Shown: positions 51,388 through 60,962, counted from the stretch's first letter. The stretch is DNA of 64,000 nucleotides from Clostridia bacterium (GCA_017407995.1 JAFQVM010000006.1:37564-101563); one strand, 5' to 3'. Notes: a model not told the origin generated them from the letters alone. Translations and numbers: made by a program.

Positions 51388-54204
51388 CTATTTAAGTTTT
51401 TGAACAATCAATTCTGCAACACGTTTTGCCGAATGACCGTCGCAAGCAGAGAGCTGACGGCGCTTGAAGTCCTCTGCTTTGGAGTCAACTCCGTTTTTGT
51501 CGGCATTTCTGATTGATTGGAGTAGATTTTCGCTGTTTCTAACTGCTTCACCAGGTAAGTCTGCAGGATATCTCATATAGAAATCTCGCTCATAGTTTTT
51601 GATATCGGGACAGTAGAAAACTATCGGTAAATCCATCAGTACTGCGTCAAACATAACGGATGAATAGTCTGTTATAAGCACATCAGCCACGCTGAGCAGC
51701 TCGTTTAATGGTTCGTTTGAGTAGTCTTTTATGTCTGAGTAAAACTTTCCTCGGAGCAAGTCCTCACGCATGGTAGGATGACGGTGAATGATGAATATTT
51801 CATCGTCATTTAGTGAATTTTCAAGCTCTATCCAATCTATTTTAGGTTCAAAACGTATTTTATGTCCGTTTGCTTCTCTGAAAGTCGGACAGTAGAGATA
51901 AACCTTTTTGTCTTTGAGCAGAGGATGCTTCTTGTAAATCTTATCTTTCAACGCTTGCAAACCTGCTGCTGAAAGCAGACGGTCGGTGTCGGGTCTGCCG
52001 AGGCTTAGCATTTTATCTTCACTCAATCCAAAGGCATGGGAGTAGTACTGACCGCATTCGGGAGATGTTACGCACACAGCAGAATACTGCTCGTGAAGCT
52101 TCATTTCGTCAATTCTTGAACGTTTGGTTTCTGCATCAAGAGCGAAGCGCTTGAATGCACCTGCAGAATTCCAGAGCTGAAGCAAAAACTGATTTTTTCT
52201 AAGGCTATATTTGAGTAAAAAGTCCATGTAGCCGTCTATTACGATAACTTTTGAGGTGAGCAACATACGCATGGTGCTTAAAGTGAGCTTTGGCTTTGCG
52301 GGAACACATATGACCTTTTTGCGTGTGTTGCCGACTTCTTTTATAACAAGTCTCATGTTTTCGCTTACGGACAGAGAATCGTTTTGAGTGTAGAAAACCA
52401 CACGCTTTTTAAGGGGCATTATGCTGAACAGCCTGTAAAAAACGGACATGAGCCAAGAGTGTGCCTTTAGCCTGAGGTCTTTTAAAAAGCGTGGCAGACT
52501 TTTTCCTCTTATACGTATTTTACGGCGGTAGAGGCGTTTTTCTTTATCATATACATTGCCGCATTCTGGAGGCAGCGAGTCCTTGCTGCTTTTTAGCTGT
52601 GATACAAGTGAACTTTCCGTACGTACTAAATATACACAGTGCCTAAGCATCTTTTTGAAAGAGGAGTTTCGGTATAGGGTATATGCGTCAAAAACGGGGT
52701 CGTCGGAAAAATTAAATTTGATTCCCTTCAGGTGTGAAACCTTGAAGAATTTGTTTGACAGGAACAAGTCAAACGGGAACATCGGTACACCTGCAATGCT
52801 TGTTGCATCAACATTACTAAAGAAAGATGCCGAACAGAAACGGTATTCCTGAGCGTGACCGTCAGCAAATCTGGCAAGGGGAGTCGTGGTAAAACCTATT
52901 CGCTTATCCTGTTTTAGTATTCTGTAATTACGCTGCAGAGCTTTAGGGTCAAGCATACACGGCTCGTCGATAAAGAGAATGAATTTTGCGTTTGAAGATT
53001 CAAGCGCAGTCTGCTTGAAGTCTTTTGGCGACTCACTCTCAATAAATTTTATGCACTCTTTTTCACGGTAGAAAGGAGCGAGTTGCTCTTCGAGTTTTCT
53101 GTCAATAATCAACTCGAAAGCGGGCATTGTCTGGCGGAAAACAGTTGCCATAAGTCTGTTTAAGTCGCCTGAGTTGTTGATGCCGTTGACGGCTATGGCA
53201 AATCTGGGATTATCCATAAGCTTTGATGTGCTGTCAGCAAGCATGCCGTCTACAAAAATATCGCTGTTTGCAGTGATGAAACTTTTGAATGCGTTTTCGC
53301 TCAGCTCAGAGCTCAGACGCATAATGGATTTTGTTGCGCTTTTTATGTCTTCTCTGCTCAAGAAATGTATTCTGCGATAATAGCGATAGAGAAGAACGGT
53401 CAGCTCTTTGAGTAAGATTTCATCGTCGTAGTTGCTTTTTTTGCGAAGAAGTTCGGAGTGCTCAAACTCGCTTTGTGCAGCGGCGATGCTGCGCTCAAAG
53501 CTTTCTGCAGCCTGACGGCGAATTATATCATATCCGTGAATGTAACATTCGAAATCTGAAAGGTCTGTTGTAAATTCATCTTCAAACAGGTGGTTTCCGA
53601 GCTCTGTGGAGCCTTTTGCACAACAGGCGATAATATCGGACTTGAAGGCGAAATTCAGTGAAAATACAGCCTCCTGAACGGCACCGCAGTCGCTTAAAAG
53701 AAGCCCTGTTTTTTGAAGCTTGCTTCGCAGAAAGAGTTTGTTTGAAAGAGACGGATTCCATATAAGGTTAAAATCATACTTGTCGGTAAGCCCTCTTTTG
53801 GCAAGTTCGCCTGCGGAGCTGAATTTGTGTATACCGAAAGCGTCTACACTGCGCATCTTGCCGACGGTCAGTTCAGCGGAATATCTTTCTGCCGTGTCAT
53901 ACATCGACTGCAGAAAGTTTTCTGTGTAAGTGTCACCTGAATTGAGAAAGGTGATATATTTGCCCTTTGCTGCAGCAATACCAGCATTTTTAGCGGCTGC
54001 CGCACCTTGACCGTCAAGGCTTATAAGCGAAAAGTTTTTAGAGGTGCTGACGAAACGACGAGCGATATCGGGAGTTGAGTCTGTTGAAGCGTCGTCAACA
54101 ATTATGACCTCGATATGGCGAAGCTTTTGCGCTTTAAGGGAGTTTAAAGTTTGTGTTAAGTTTTTTTCGCCGTTGCAAACGGGTACTATTACGGAAACTC
54201 TCAT
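51388..54204 (-). CDS. Large fusion: GT2 + degenerate GT2 + TagF-type polymerase
   Basis: 938 residues. N-terminal GT2 domain (VSVIVPVCNGEKNLTQTLNSL, IIVDDASTDSTPDI, ITFLNSGDTYTENFL; 1-~260). A second, diverged GT2-like domain (FAIAVNGINNSGDLNRLMAT, FILFIDEPCMLDPKAL; about 335-540) without clear DxD. C-terminal TagF domain (LLQLWNSAGAFKRFA, YLYCPTFREANG, FIIHRHPTMREDLL, VLITDYSSVMFDAV; about 590-938). It probably extends or decorates a wall polymer. LWNS replaces the usual LWH: the first family histidine is absent here. Faces the tar cluster. Confidence 0.88.
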   Translation of the reverse strand: MRVSVIVPVCNGEKNLTQTLNSLKAQKLRHIEVIIVDDASTDSTPDIARRFVSTSKNFSLISLDGQGAAAAKNAGIAAAKGKYITFLNSGDTYTENFLQSMYDTAERYSAELTVGKMRSVDAFGIHKFSSAGELAKRGLTDKYDFNLIWNPSLSNKLFLRSKLQKTGLLLSDCGAVQEAVFSLNFAFKSDIIACCAKGSTELGNHLFEDEFTTDLSDFECYIHGYDIIRRQAAESFERSIAAAQSEFEHSELLRKKSNYDDEILLKELTVLLYRYYRRIHFLSREDIKSATKSIMRLSSELSENAFKSFITANSDIFVDGMLADSTSKLMDNPRFAIAVNGINNSGDLNRLMATVFRQTMPAFELIIDRKLEEQLAPFYREKECIKFIESESPKDFKQTALESSNAKFILFIDEPCMLDPKALQRNYRILKQDKRIGFTTTPLARFADGHAQEYRFCSASFFSNVDATSIAGVPMFPFDLFLSNKFFKVSHLKGIKFNFSDDPVFDAYTLYRNSSFKKMLRHCVYLVRTESSLVSQLKSSKDSLPPECGNVYDKEKRLYRRKIRIRGKSLPRFLKDLRLKAHSWLMSVFYRLFSIMPLKKRVVFYTQNDSLSVSENMRLVIKEVGNTRKKVICVPAKPKLTLSTMRMLLTSKVIVIDGYMDFLLKYSLRKNQFLLQLWNSAGAFKRFALDAETKRSRIDEMKLHEQYSAVCVTSPECGQYYSHAFGLSEDKMLSLGRPDTDRLLSAAGLQALKDKIYKKHPLLKDKKVYLYCPTFREANGHKIRFEPKIDWIELENSLNDDEIFIIHRHPTMREDLLRGKFYSDIKDYSNEPLNELLSVADVLITDYSSVMFDAVLMDLPIVFYCPDIKNYERDFYMRYPADLPGEAVRNSENLLQSIRNADKNGVDSKAEDFKRRQLSACDGHSAKRVAELIVQKLK

Positions 54205-54219
54205 AAAAAATCTGTCTTT

Positions 54220-54996
54220 CTATATGGATTTACGGGCCGATATGCGGACCCTGCCTTTTTTTGTTTTGAAAAAATCATCACCTATAATCGCTCTGCCTTT
54301 GCCCCGCATGACGAGCTTGTCACCGGGAGAGATGCGCTTATCGGGCTTTGTAGCCTGCTCATCATTGAGGAAGATTAATCCTGCAGCAACGGCCTCGCAG
54401 GCACTTGAACGTGAGAGTGAAAAAATCTCTCCTGCTACGGCGTCAAGCCTTGGCGATGCTACGGTGAAGGATATTTCTTCGAATTTGATTTCGGGAGCGA
54501 TGATATCATCAATATCTATAAGCTCAGCTTTAATGCTCGCTCTGCCGACCTGTGTCAGATTTTCTGCGATGTACCGAGCGGCAGATGGCAGAGCTATTAT
54601 GTCGCAACCGTCATCTCTGACGGTTATATCGCCAATGCTGTCTCTTGTAAGTCCAAGTCCCATAACGGAGCCGAGATAGTCACGGTGAGAAAGTGTGGAA
54701 AAACGGTCTTTTTTAAGTCTGACAGCTTTTAGCGGACAGTCATCTGAAAACTGCGAAAAGACTTCGTGCGGATTCATATCTTCCGGCACATAGTCGGGGA
54801 TACAGAGCATTATCATTCTTTCTGCCGACGGGTAACCGCCCCAGAAAATGAATCTGCCTGATGTTCTTTTCGCAAGTGCCACAGCCAATGAGAGTCCGGC
54901 AGAATCGAGAAATTTTGATACAGCGGCAGGGATATTATCATCCTGCGCACGAACAATATTTTCGCTGATATAAGGAATCAAAATTTCGTTTTCCAT
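54220..54996 (-). CDS. ylmH: S4-domain RNA-binding protein (YlmH)
   Basis: 258 residues. N-terminal domain with RFIFWGGYPSAERMIMLCIPDY and SHRDYLGSVMGLGLTRDSIGDI, then a C-terminal S4 domain (RLDAVAGEIFSLSRSSACEAVAAGLI, ISPGDKLVMRGKGR). YlmH homologues act on ribosome-bound tRNA/nascent chains in quality control and usually lie in the cell-division cluster; here it is separated from it. AAGGAGAA lies about 15 nt before the ATG, rather far. 15 nt upstream of the fusion gene, so probably one operon. Confidence 0.93.
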   Translation of the reverse strand: MENEILIPYISENIVRAQDDNIPAAVSKFLDSAGLSLAVALAKRTSGRFIFWGGYPSAERMIMLCIPDYVPEDMNPHEVFSQFSDDCPLKAVRLKKDRFSTLSHRDYLGSVMGLGLTRDSIGDITVRDDGCDIIALPSAARYIAENLTQVGRASIKAELIDIDDIIAPEIKFEEISFTVASPRLDAVAGEIFSLSRSSACEAVAAGLIFLNDEQATKPDKRISPGDKLVMRGKGRAIIGDDFFKTKKGRVRISARKSI

Positions 54997-55038
54997 ATTT
55001 TTGCGCCGTTTCTCCTTTTTTTTATATTATTATAATTT

Positions 55039-55066
55039 ATTATAGCATAACATTTTAATAAATCAA
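55039..55066 (-). promoter_or_regulatory. Promoter of ylmH operon
   Basis: Minus strand TTGATT (55066-55061), 16-bp spacer, TATAAT (55044-55039). Confidence 0.7.
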
Positions 55067-55265
55067 AGCACCCGCATATAATTGTTATAAACGCATGCTT
55101 TTTTCGTCTTTTAAAGCAAAATGAGGAAATCTATTGACAATTTGACCAAAGATTATAATTGATAAAAAGAATAATAAATTTGGTGGAAATTAATAAAAAG
55201 ACGTTGTTTTTAAACTTTTTTTGAAAAATTTATGAAAAATACCATATTTTTTAGCGGCGTATGTA

Positions 55266-55294
55266 TTGCAATTAAGGTCAAAATTGTGTAAAAT
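55266..55294 (+). promoter_or_regulatory. Promoter of the PucR/CdaR-type regulator gene
   Basis: TTGCAA (55266-55271), 17-bp spacer, TAAAAT (55289-55294). Confidence 0.7.
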
Positions 55295-55365
55295 GTCTAT
55301 AGCTCAGTTGTCAATTTGTATAAAAACAGCAGAAGTTCAAATTATTCAGAATAGGGGTAGATAAT

Positions 55366-56448
55366 ATGTCAAACAGGCTTTTTCAGGGTGTCATTCATCA
55401 GATGCGAGATGCCGTTGACAGAACAATCGGCGTCATTGATGAAACAGGAACAATAATTTCATGCAGCGAGCTTGGAAAGATTGGTGAGGTTATCTCAACT
55501 GTTTCGCAGGTATTCTCCGAGGGTGAGCTTCACTATATCAACGGCTGCACATACCGTGCTTTCGGTTCTCATATGCAGGCTGAGTATGCGGTTTTTGTCG
55601 ACGGAACGGATGAACTTGCCGGCAAATATGCAGAGGTCTGCTGTATAGCTCTGAGCAGCATCAAGCAGTGCTATGATGAGAAATTTGACAGGGGCAACTT
55701 TATAAAGAATGTCATTTTGGACAATATTCTTCCGGGCGATATAGCAATAAAAGCCAGGGAGCTTCGCTTTAACAGCGAAACAGCACGCACAGTGCTTCTT
55801 ATCAGAATAGTTGAGCATAACGACTCTGCGGCATTTGACGTTATCCAGAATTTGTTCCCTGATAAGACAAAAGATTTTGTAATCAACATAAATGAAAGTG
55901 ACATTGCTCTTGTAAAAGAGGTACGCAGCAATATAGAGACCAAGGATTTGGAAAAGCTTGCACGCTCAATTTCAGATTCTCTGACAACTGACCTTTATAT
56001 TCACGCACATGTAGGTATCGGAACAACCGTAGTCGGAGTCAAGGATTTGGCACGTTCGTTCAAAGAGGCTCAGATAGCTCTTGAAGTTGGCAAGGTTTTT
56101 GACACTGAGAAGACAATTGTCAGCTATGATAATCTCGGTATAGCAAGACTTATCTATCAGCTTCCCACAACGCTGTGCGATATGTTCCTGCGTGAGGTTT
56201 TCAAGCGTGGTTCTATCGAGAGTCTCGACCAGGAAACTCTGTTTACAATTCAGCGTTTCTTTGAGAACAACCTCAACGTTTCCGAGACTTCACGTAAGCT
56301 CTTTGTACACCGTAACACATTGGTTTACAGACTTGAGAAGATTAAGAAGCTCACAGGCCTTGACCTTCGTGAGTTTGATGATGCCATAGTGTTCAAAGTA
56401 GCTCTTATGGTTAAGAAATATCTTGATGCAAAGCCGGTAAAGTATTAA
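55366..56448 (+). CDS. PucR/CdaR-type transcriptional regulator
   Basis: 360 residues. N-terminal sensory part (GVIDETGTIISCSELGKIG), a central GGDEF-like degenerate domain (HAHVGIGTTVVGVKDLARSF, EAQIALEVG, about 223-250) and a C-terminal HTH: IQRFFENNLNVSETSRKLFVHRNTLVYRLEKIKKLTG (helix pair, about 303-340). This is the sugar-diacid/PucR activator architecture. Its ligand and targets are unknown; ftsE lies 105 bp downstream in the same direction. Start after AGGGGT. Confidence 0.88.
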   Translation: MSNRLFQGVIHQMRDAVDRTIGVIDETGTIISCSELGKIGEVISTVSQVFSEGELHYINGCTYRAFGSHMQAEYAVFVDGTDELAGKYAEVCCIALSSIKQCYDEKFDRGNFIKNVILDNILPGDIAIKARELRFNSETARTVLLIRIVEHNDSAAFDVIQNLFPDKTKDFVININESDIALVKEVRSNIETKDLEKLARSISDSLTTDLYIHAHVGIGTTVVGVKDLARSFKEAQIALEVGKVFDTEKTIVSYDNLGIARLIYQLPTTLCDMFLREVFKRGSIESLDQETLFTIQRFFENNLNVSETSRKLFVHRNTLVYRLEKIKKLTGLDLREFDDAIVFKVALMVKKYLDAKPVKY

Positions 56449-56553
56449 TAAAACGAATTAAACCGAACATAATACGGTTTTGAGGACTTGTAAAATTTGC
56501 GGCTTTGTCTGTGTGCGTAGAGGGTTTTTGCAACACATTAGGAGTGAAACTTT

Positions 56554-57405
56554 GTGATTGAATTCAAGGATGTTTCCAAGATTTATGAAAATGGAACGCA
56601 TGCTCTGAACAATGTAAACATTAAAATCGATAAAGGCGAGTTTGTCTTTGTCGTGGGTGCTTCCGGCGCCGGAAAGAGCACTTTCCTCAAGCTTATGATG
56701 CGTGAGGAAGTGCCTACGCACGGCACGGTAAGAATTAAAGATTGTGATTTGAGCGCTCTTTCCCGCAGCGAAATCCCGTATTTTCGTCGTGGGTTGGGTA
56801 TTGTATTCCAGGACTTCAGGCTCATACCCAAGATGACTGTTTACGATAACGTGGCTTTCGCCATGAGAGTTATCGGCGCCAAGGAAAAGCAGATAAGAAA
56901 GCGAGTTCCCTATGTTATAGGCATAGTTGGACTTTCTGACAAGGCACGCAGTTATCCCAGTGAGCTTTCGGGCGGCGAGCAGCAGCGTGTAGCGCTTGCA
57001 CGTGCCCTTGCGAACAATGCCGATATCATTATAGCGGACGAGCCTACGGGTAACGTTGACCCTGTAATGAGTATGGAGATAGTGGACCTGCTTATGCGTT
57101 TGAACAGAGAGGGTACTACTATCATCATGGTAACGCATGAGCACAGTCTTGTACGTATGTATGACAAGAGAGTCATAATTCTTGAAAACGGTTGTGTAGC
57201 GGCTGACGGAAAGATGAAAAATTCCGCTCACCGTGAAACTTTGGGCGGCGCCAGACTCGGCAAGCCGGACGAGAATTTTGCAACTAAATATCTGGATGAA
57301 GATGAAGAGGAGATTGCCGAGGAGCCGGCAGCTGACACTGCTTACAGCGATGCTGTTGCTGATTACTCGATATATCTCGAAGACTCTGACGGAGGTGACG
57401 AGTGA
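56554..57405 (+). CDS. ftsE: Cell-division ABC transporter ATPase FtsE
   Basis: 283 residues; FtsE is usually ~228. Walker A GASGAGKST (35-43), Q-loop FQDFRLIP, signature LSGGEQQRVALARAL, Walker B IIIADEPTGNVDP, H-loop THEH. The final ~55 residues are an acidic extension (DEDEEEIAEEPAADTAYSD...). FtsEX transmits a cytoplasmic ATP signal to an extracellular peptidoglycan hydrolase. GTG start after AGGAGTG. Stop overlaps ftsX by one base (TGATG). Confidence 0.95.
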   Translation: MIEFKDVSKIYENGTHALNNVNIKIDKGEFVFVVGASGAGKSTFLKLMMREEVPTHGTVRIKDCDLSALSRSEIPYFRRGLGIVFQDFRLIPKMTVYDNVAFAMRVIGAKEKQIRKRVPYVIGIVGLSDKARSYPSELSGGEQQRVALARALANNADIIIADEPTGNVDPVMSMEIVDLLMRLNREGTTIIMVTHEHSLVRMYDKRVIILENGCVAADGKMKNSAHRETLGGARLGKPDENFATKYLDEDEEEIAEEPAADTAYSDAVADYSIYLEDSDGGDE

Positions 57406-58325
57406 TGAAAGATAAAGGAAGTCTCGCTTACCTTACGAGAGAGGGCTTTCGCAACCTCTACGTCAATCGCCTTATGAGTATAGCCTCCATATCCGTGCTT
57501 TTCAGCTGCATGGTTATGATAGGCTTAGCTTTTATGATAATGGTAAACATCAATATGTTCATCGGGTCTGTCGAGGACCAGAATGTAATAATGGTGTTTG
57601 TTGATGACAATGCGACCGATGAGCAGACTGCTAAGCTCGGTGAGAAAATACGCAGTCAGAAGAATGTCAGCGAATGTAAATTTATCCCCAAGGATACAGG
57701 CTTTGAGCAGCTTAAGGACGAAATGGGAGATTCATCTGTCCTTTTTGAAGGGCTTGATGAGAATCCGCTGCCTGATGCTTACGAGGTAGCTCTTGAGGAC
57801 CAGGATTTGTTTGATGAAACGGTTAACGAGCTTTCAAAGCTTGACAACGTTTTGCACATAAGGGAGAATAAGCAGCTTGCTGAACAGCTTGCAGGACTCA
57901 GAAACATGGTGAGTTATGTGAGCATCGGCATTATAGCTTTGCTGCTGATAGTTTCTCTGTTTATCGTTTCGAATACAATCAGAATAACTATGGACAGCCG
58001 CAGGCTGGAAATCAATATAATGAAGAGTGTCGGCGCCACAAGATGGTTTATCCGTTGGCCGTTTATGGTTGAGGGTATGATGCTTGGTATAATATCGGGT
58101 GTTCTTGCAATTCTCACAGTGTGGGGAGTCTACGCTCTTGCAGGAAAAGCTTTGGTTTCCATGCTTTCGGGACTTGGCATGATGGGTATAGTACCGTTTG
58201 GCAAGTACGGATTGCTGCTGTTTGCGATGTTCCTTGTACTCGGACTTGTTGCCGGAGCGTTTGGCAGTGCGGTATCAATAACAAGATATCTTAAAGAGAA
58301 GGAGTTTGTAGTTGTAGATGAATAA
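57405..58325 (+). CDS. ftsX: Cell-division protein FtsX
   Basis: 306 residues, four membrane helices (about 22-45, 170-195, 225-250, 270-295) with a large extracellular loop between the first two (about 46-168), the part that contacts the hydrolase. LTREGFRNLYVNRLMSIASI and the SVGATRWFIRWPFMVEGMMLG segment are family marks. ATG 57405, 7 nt after GGAGGTG; the GTG at 57402 is too close to the site. Confidence 0.95.
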   Translation: MKDKGSLAYLTREGFRNLYVNRLMSIASISVLFSCMVMIGLAFMIMVNINMFIGSVEDQNVIMVFVDDNATDEQTAKLGEKIRSQKNVSECKFIPKDTGFEQLKDEMGDSSVLFEGLDENPLPDAYEVALEDQDLFDETVNELSKLDNVLHIRENKQLAEQLAGLRNMVSYVSIGIIALLLIVSLFIVSNTIRITMDSRRLEINIMKSVGATRWFIRWPFMVEGMMLGIISGVLAILTVWGVYALAGKALVSMLSGLGMMGIVPFGKYGLLLFAMFLVLGLVAGAFGSAVSITRYLKEKEFVVVDE

Positions 58326-59616
58326 GCATGTTGCAGGTTTTAAACGGGCAGCTGTTTTTGTTCTCTGCATGGTAATCGTTGCGGTGTCGGGCGTATTTCC
58401 GCAGGCACGAGCTCAAACCCTTGAAGGGTTAAAAGATGATTATAATAAGCTCCAGCAGGAGATGGAAGAGAATAGAAACAAGCTCGAACAGATACAGAGT
58501 CAGATGGCATCTAACGAGGATAAGCTTATAATCCTTTCTGAGCAGGCTGAAGCGATAGGCGGTCAGCTTGACAATCTGAACTCTCAGATAAACCTTTTGA
58601 ATAAAGATATAGCCGTATATGACAAAGAGATAGCGGCACTGGACAAAAAGATTGAAGATACACAGGCTAAGATAACTAAAGCCAAAGATGAGATAGATGA
58701 AACACAGGCTCTCATTTCGGAACGCTTGAGAGCAACGTATATGGCGGGGTCCGCCTCTTGGATAGAGATAATACTTGAGTCGGACGATATTTCGTCTCTG
58801 CTTCTCAGAATGCAGCTTTTGGCAAGCGTTACTGAGAACGACAATGCGCTTATCGACCGCCTGAAAGAGGAAACCAAGAAGCTTGAGACTCTGAAAAAAG
58901 GTCTGGATGAAGACAGGGCAGAGGTTGACTCAAAGCGTGCGGTTTTGCTTGATAAGAAGAGCGAGCTTGATAAAAAGGCAAACGCTTTGACATCAAAGCA
59001 GAATGAGTTTAATGCAAACTACCGTGAGATTTCCAATATTATGACAAAGCTTGATAAAAACAGCAACGCTTATAAAACGGAGCTTGCTAAACAGCAACGT
59101 CAGAAAGAGGCTTTCGAGCGCCAGATAGAACAGATGGTTGCCAACGGCTCGCAGAGCGGTGACAATGATTACTCAAACGACGGCGTTATGATGTGGCCTG
59201 TTCCGTATAAGAATTCATACATATCTGCCGGTTACGGTTACTATGACCCCGAGGATGACGGAACATATACCTTCCATTCGGCAATTGATATTGTTGTACG
59301 TGAAAATGGTGTAAATGTATCTCAGGGTAAGAAGTTGGTTGCTGCCCAGAGCGGTAAGGTTTTGACGAGAGGTTACTCCAATGTCGGAGGAAACTATCTT
59401 ACCATTGACCACGGTGACGGATACAGAACTTACTACGGCCACTGTTCAAAGATTATTGTTTCTCAGGGCGAATATGTCGAAAAGGGTGAAACTATCGCCT
59501 ATATGGGTGCTACAGGTTATGTTACGGGTCCTCACGTGCACTTCCAGGTTATGAAGGTTGTAAACGGTTCCGTACAGAAGCTCAATCCCCTTGACTTTGT
59601 TAATCCGCCCAATTAA
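58318..59616 (+). CDS. Secreted coiled-coil M23 endopeptidase (EnvC/PcsB-like)
   Basis: 432 residues. Signal peptide (about 1-33, cut after QARAQ), a long coiled coil (about 35-270; repeated heptads such as LNSQINLLNKDIAVYDKEIA), then an M23 domain (about 300-432) with HSAIDIVV, DHGDGYRTYYGHCSK and PHVHFQV zinc/catalytic motifs. The coiled coil is the part that FtsX loops grip in EnvC and PcsB. Its start overlaps ftsX by 8 nt, so it is almost surely the FtsEX-controlled hydrolase. Confidence 0.93.
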   Translation: MNKHVAGFKRAAVFVLCMVIVAVSGVFPQARAQTLEGLKDDYNKLQQEMEENRNKLEQIQSQMASNEDKLIILSEQAEAIGGQLDNLNSQINLLNKDIAVYDKEIAALDKKIEDTQAKITKAKDEIDETQALISERLRATYMAGSASWIEIILESDDISSLLLRMQLLASVTENDNALIDRLKEETKKLETLKKGLDEDRAEVDSKRAVLLDKKSELDKKANALTSKQNEFNANYREISNIMTKLDKNSNAYKTELAKQQRQKEAFERQIEQMVANGSQSGDNDYSNDGVMMWPVPYKNSYISAGYGYYDPEDDGTYTFHSAIDIVVRENGVNVSQGKKLVAAQSGKVLTRGYSNVGGNYLTIDHGDGYRTYYGHCSKIIVSQGEYVEKGETIAYMGATGYVTGPHVHFQVMKVVNGSVQKLNPLDFVNPPN

Positions 59617-59657
59617 CGGGATTAATCTGAACCTATCCTAAAGGATGGTGAAAGCAT

Positions 59658-60869
59658 ATGAATAAAAAAATATCATTAGGTCTTGCGATTGCGCTTATAA
59701 TCGTTTCCGTAACGGCGACCTTTGCAATAACGATGTCGGTTTCCCAGCGCATATATAATAATTTGATAACGGATTTGCCGGACAGAGCTCAGATGTATTC
59801 GGCTGTTGAAGAAATTGACGAGATAATTCGTTCAAAATATTATGGTGAGATAGACCAGAACGTTCTTGATTCAAATCTTGAAAACGGATACGTCAAGGGT
59901 CTGGGCGACCAGTACAGCTATTATATGAGCGCCGAGGAATACAGTACTTATTATGACAAGCTTGAGGGAAAAAGTTCCGGTGTGGGAATAGAAACTCAGC
60001 TTGATACAGAGACCGGCTATATTTTGGTTACCGAAGTTTATCCGGGTTCATCCGCACAGGCAGCAGGGCTTAAAAAAGGCGATATGATAATCGAGATTGC
60101 TGAAGAAACGGTTGATGCGCAGAATTATGACGAGATGGTTCAGCGCTTGAGCGGTACGAGACTGACGTCTGTCAATGTAACGTACAGACGTGACGATGTC
60201 GATAAGACTGTAAGTATCGTGCTCGGCTATTCGAGCCAGACCGTCAGTTATGAGTTGATTGGAACAGCGGGATATATAAAGATTTCGGCGTTTTACAAAA
60301 CGACTCGTTCTCAGCTTGAGAAGGCTGTTGATTCGCTGACATCACAGGGTGCAAAGAGTTTGATTTTTGACGTCCGAGGCACTACTGAGGGTACAATCGA
60401 GTATACCAGCAGAGTTATAGACTATCTTGTTCCTGTTGCAACAGAGGGAAATAAGGCTATAGCGACTTTGGTTGATAAGAACGGCAAGACGGTTAAGACC
60501 TACAGCTCAGATGCTGATAATGTGTCAATGCCGATGTCGGTGCTCATCAACTCTCAGACCTCAGGATGCGCAGAGCTGTTTGCGTGTGACCTGCGTGACT
60601 TCGGAAGAGCTGTCCTTGTCGGAGATACTACAGCCGGTAACGCAGGAGTTCAGGAGCTGTTTGAATTGAGCAACGGTGCGGCTATCGTGTTGACTACCTC
60701 AAAGGTGCTTCCGTACATCAGTGAGAGCTATGATGCAGTCGGACTTGAGCCTGATACGTCAGTTTCTTTGACCGCTGAACAGCAGCAGAATTTGAGTACT
60801 CTGTCTCATGAGGACGATATTCAGCTTCAAACTGCAATCGCTATGCTTTCGGATAACAGTGAGGGATAA
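59658..60869 (+). CDS. S41 (CtpA/CtpB-type) protease homologue with substituted catalytic dyad
   Basis: 403 residues. N-terminal membrane anchor (about 5-27), S41 cap (YSAVEEIDEIIRSKYYGEID, GLGDQYSYYMSAEEY), PDZ domain (GVGIETQLDTETGYILVTEV, about 108-190), S41 core. In active enzymes the nucleophile lies in (T/S)ASAAE and the general-base Lys 25 residues later in GKG-VQ. Here those positions read TSGCAE (Gly303) and GNAGVQ (Asn328), so both dyad residues look lost while the fold is kept. A non-catalytic PDZ scaffold in the FtsEX-M23 operon is the likely reading. Confidence 0.9.
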   Translation: MNKKISLGLAIALIIVSVTATFAITMSVSQRIYNNLITDLPDRAQMYSAVEEIDEIIRSKYYGEIDQNVLDSNLENGYVKGLGDQYSYYMSAEEYSTYYDKLEGKSSGVGIETQLDTETGYILVTEVYPGSSAQAAGLKKGDMIIEIAEETVDAQNYDEMVQRLSGTRLTSVNVTYRRDDVDKTVSIVLGYSSQTVSYELIGTAGYIKISAFYKTTRSQLEKAVDSLTSQGAKSLIFDVRGTTEGTIEYTSRVIDYLVPVATEGNKAIATLVDKNGKTVKTYSSDADNVSMPMSVLINSQTSGCAELFACDLRDFGRAVLVGDTTAGNAGVQELFELSNGAAIVLTTSKVLPYISESYDAVGLEPDTSVSLTAEQQQNLSTLSHEDDIQLQTAIAMLSDNSEG

Positions 60870-60880
60870 AAATTAGTAAA

Positions 60881-60914
60881 AACCCGTTGAAAAGATTGCT
60901 TTTCAACGGGTTTT
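60881..60914 (+). terminator. Intrinsic terminator of the ftsEX operon
   Basis: AACCCGTTGAAAA (60881-60893) and TTTTCAACGGGTT (60900-60912), followed by TTG. Confidence 0.87.
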
Positions 60915-60962
60915 GTTATATATTGATATCAGAATATAACCGATGACATCAGGAGGTTTTCT

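Larger units (their letters stand above)
54997..55365. other. AT-rich divergent intergenic region
   Basis: 369 bp with no gene. It holds the ylmH promoter and the regulator-gene promoter. Between them, a TTGACA-ATT-TGACC stretch near 55136 and a TATAAT 14 bp later have wrong spacing. No repeat or hairpin of note. Confidence 0.6.
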
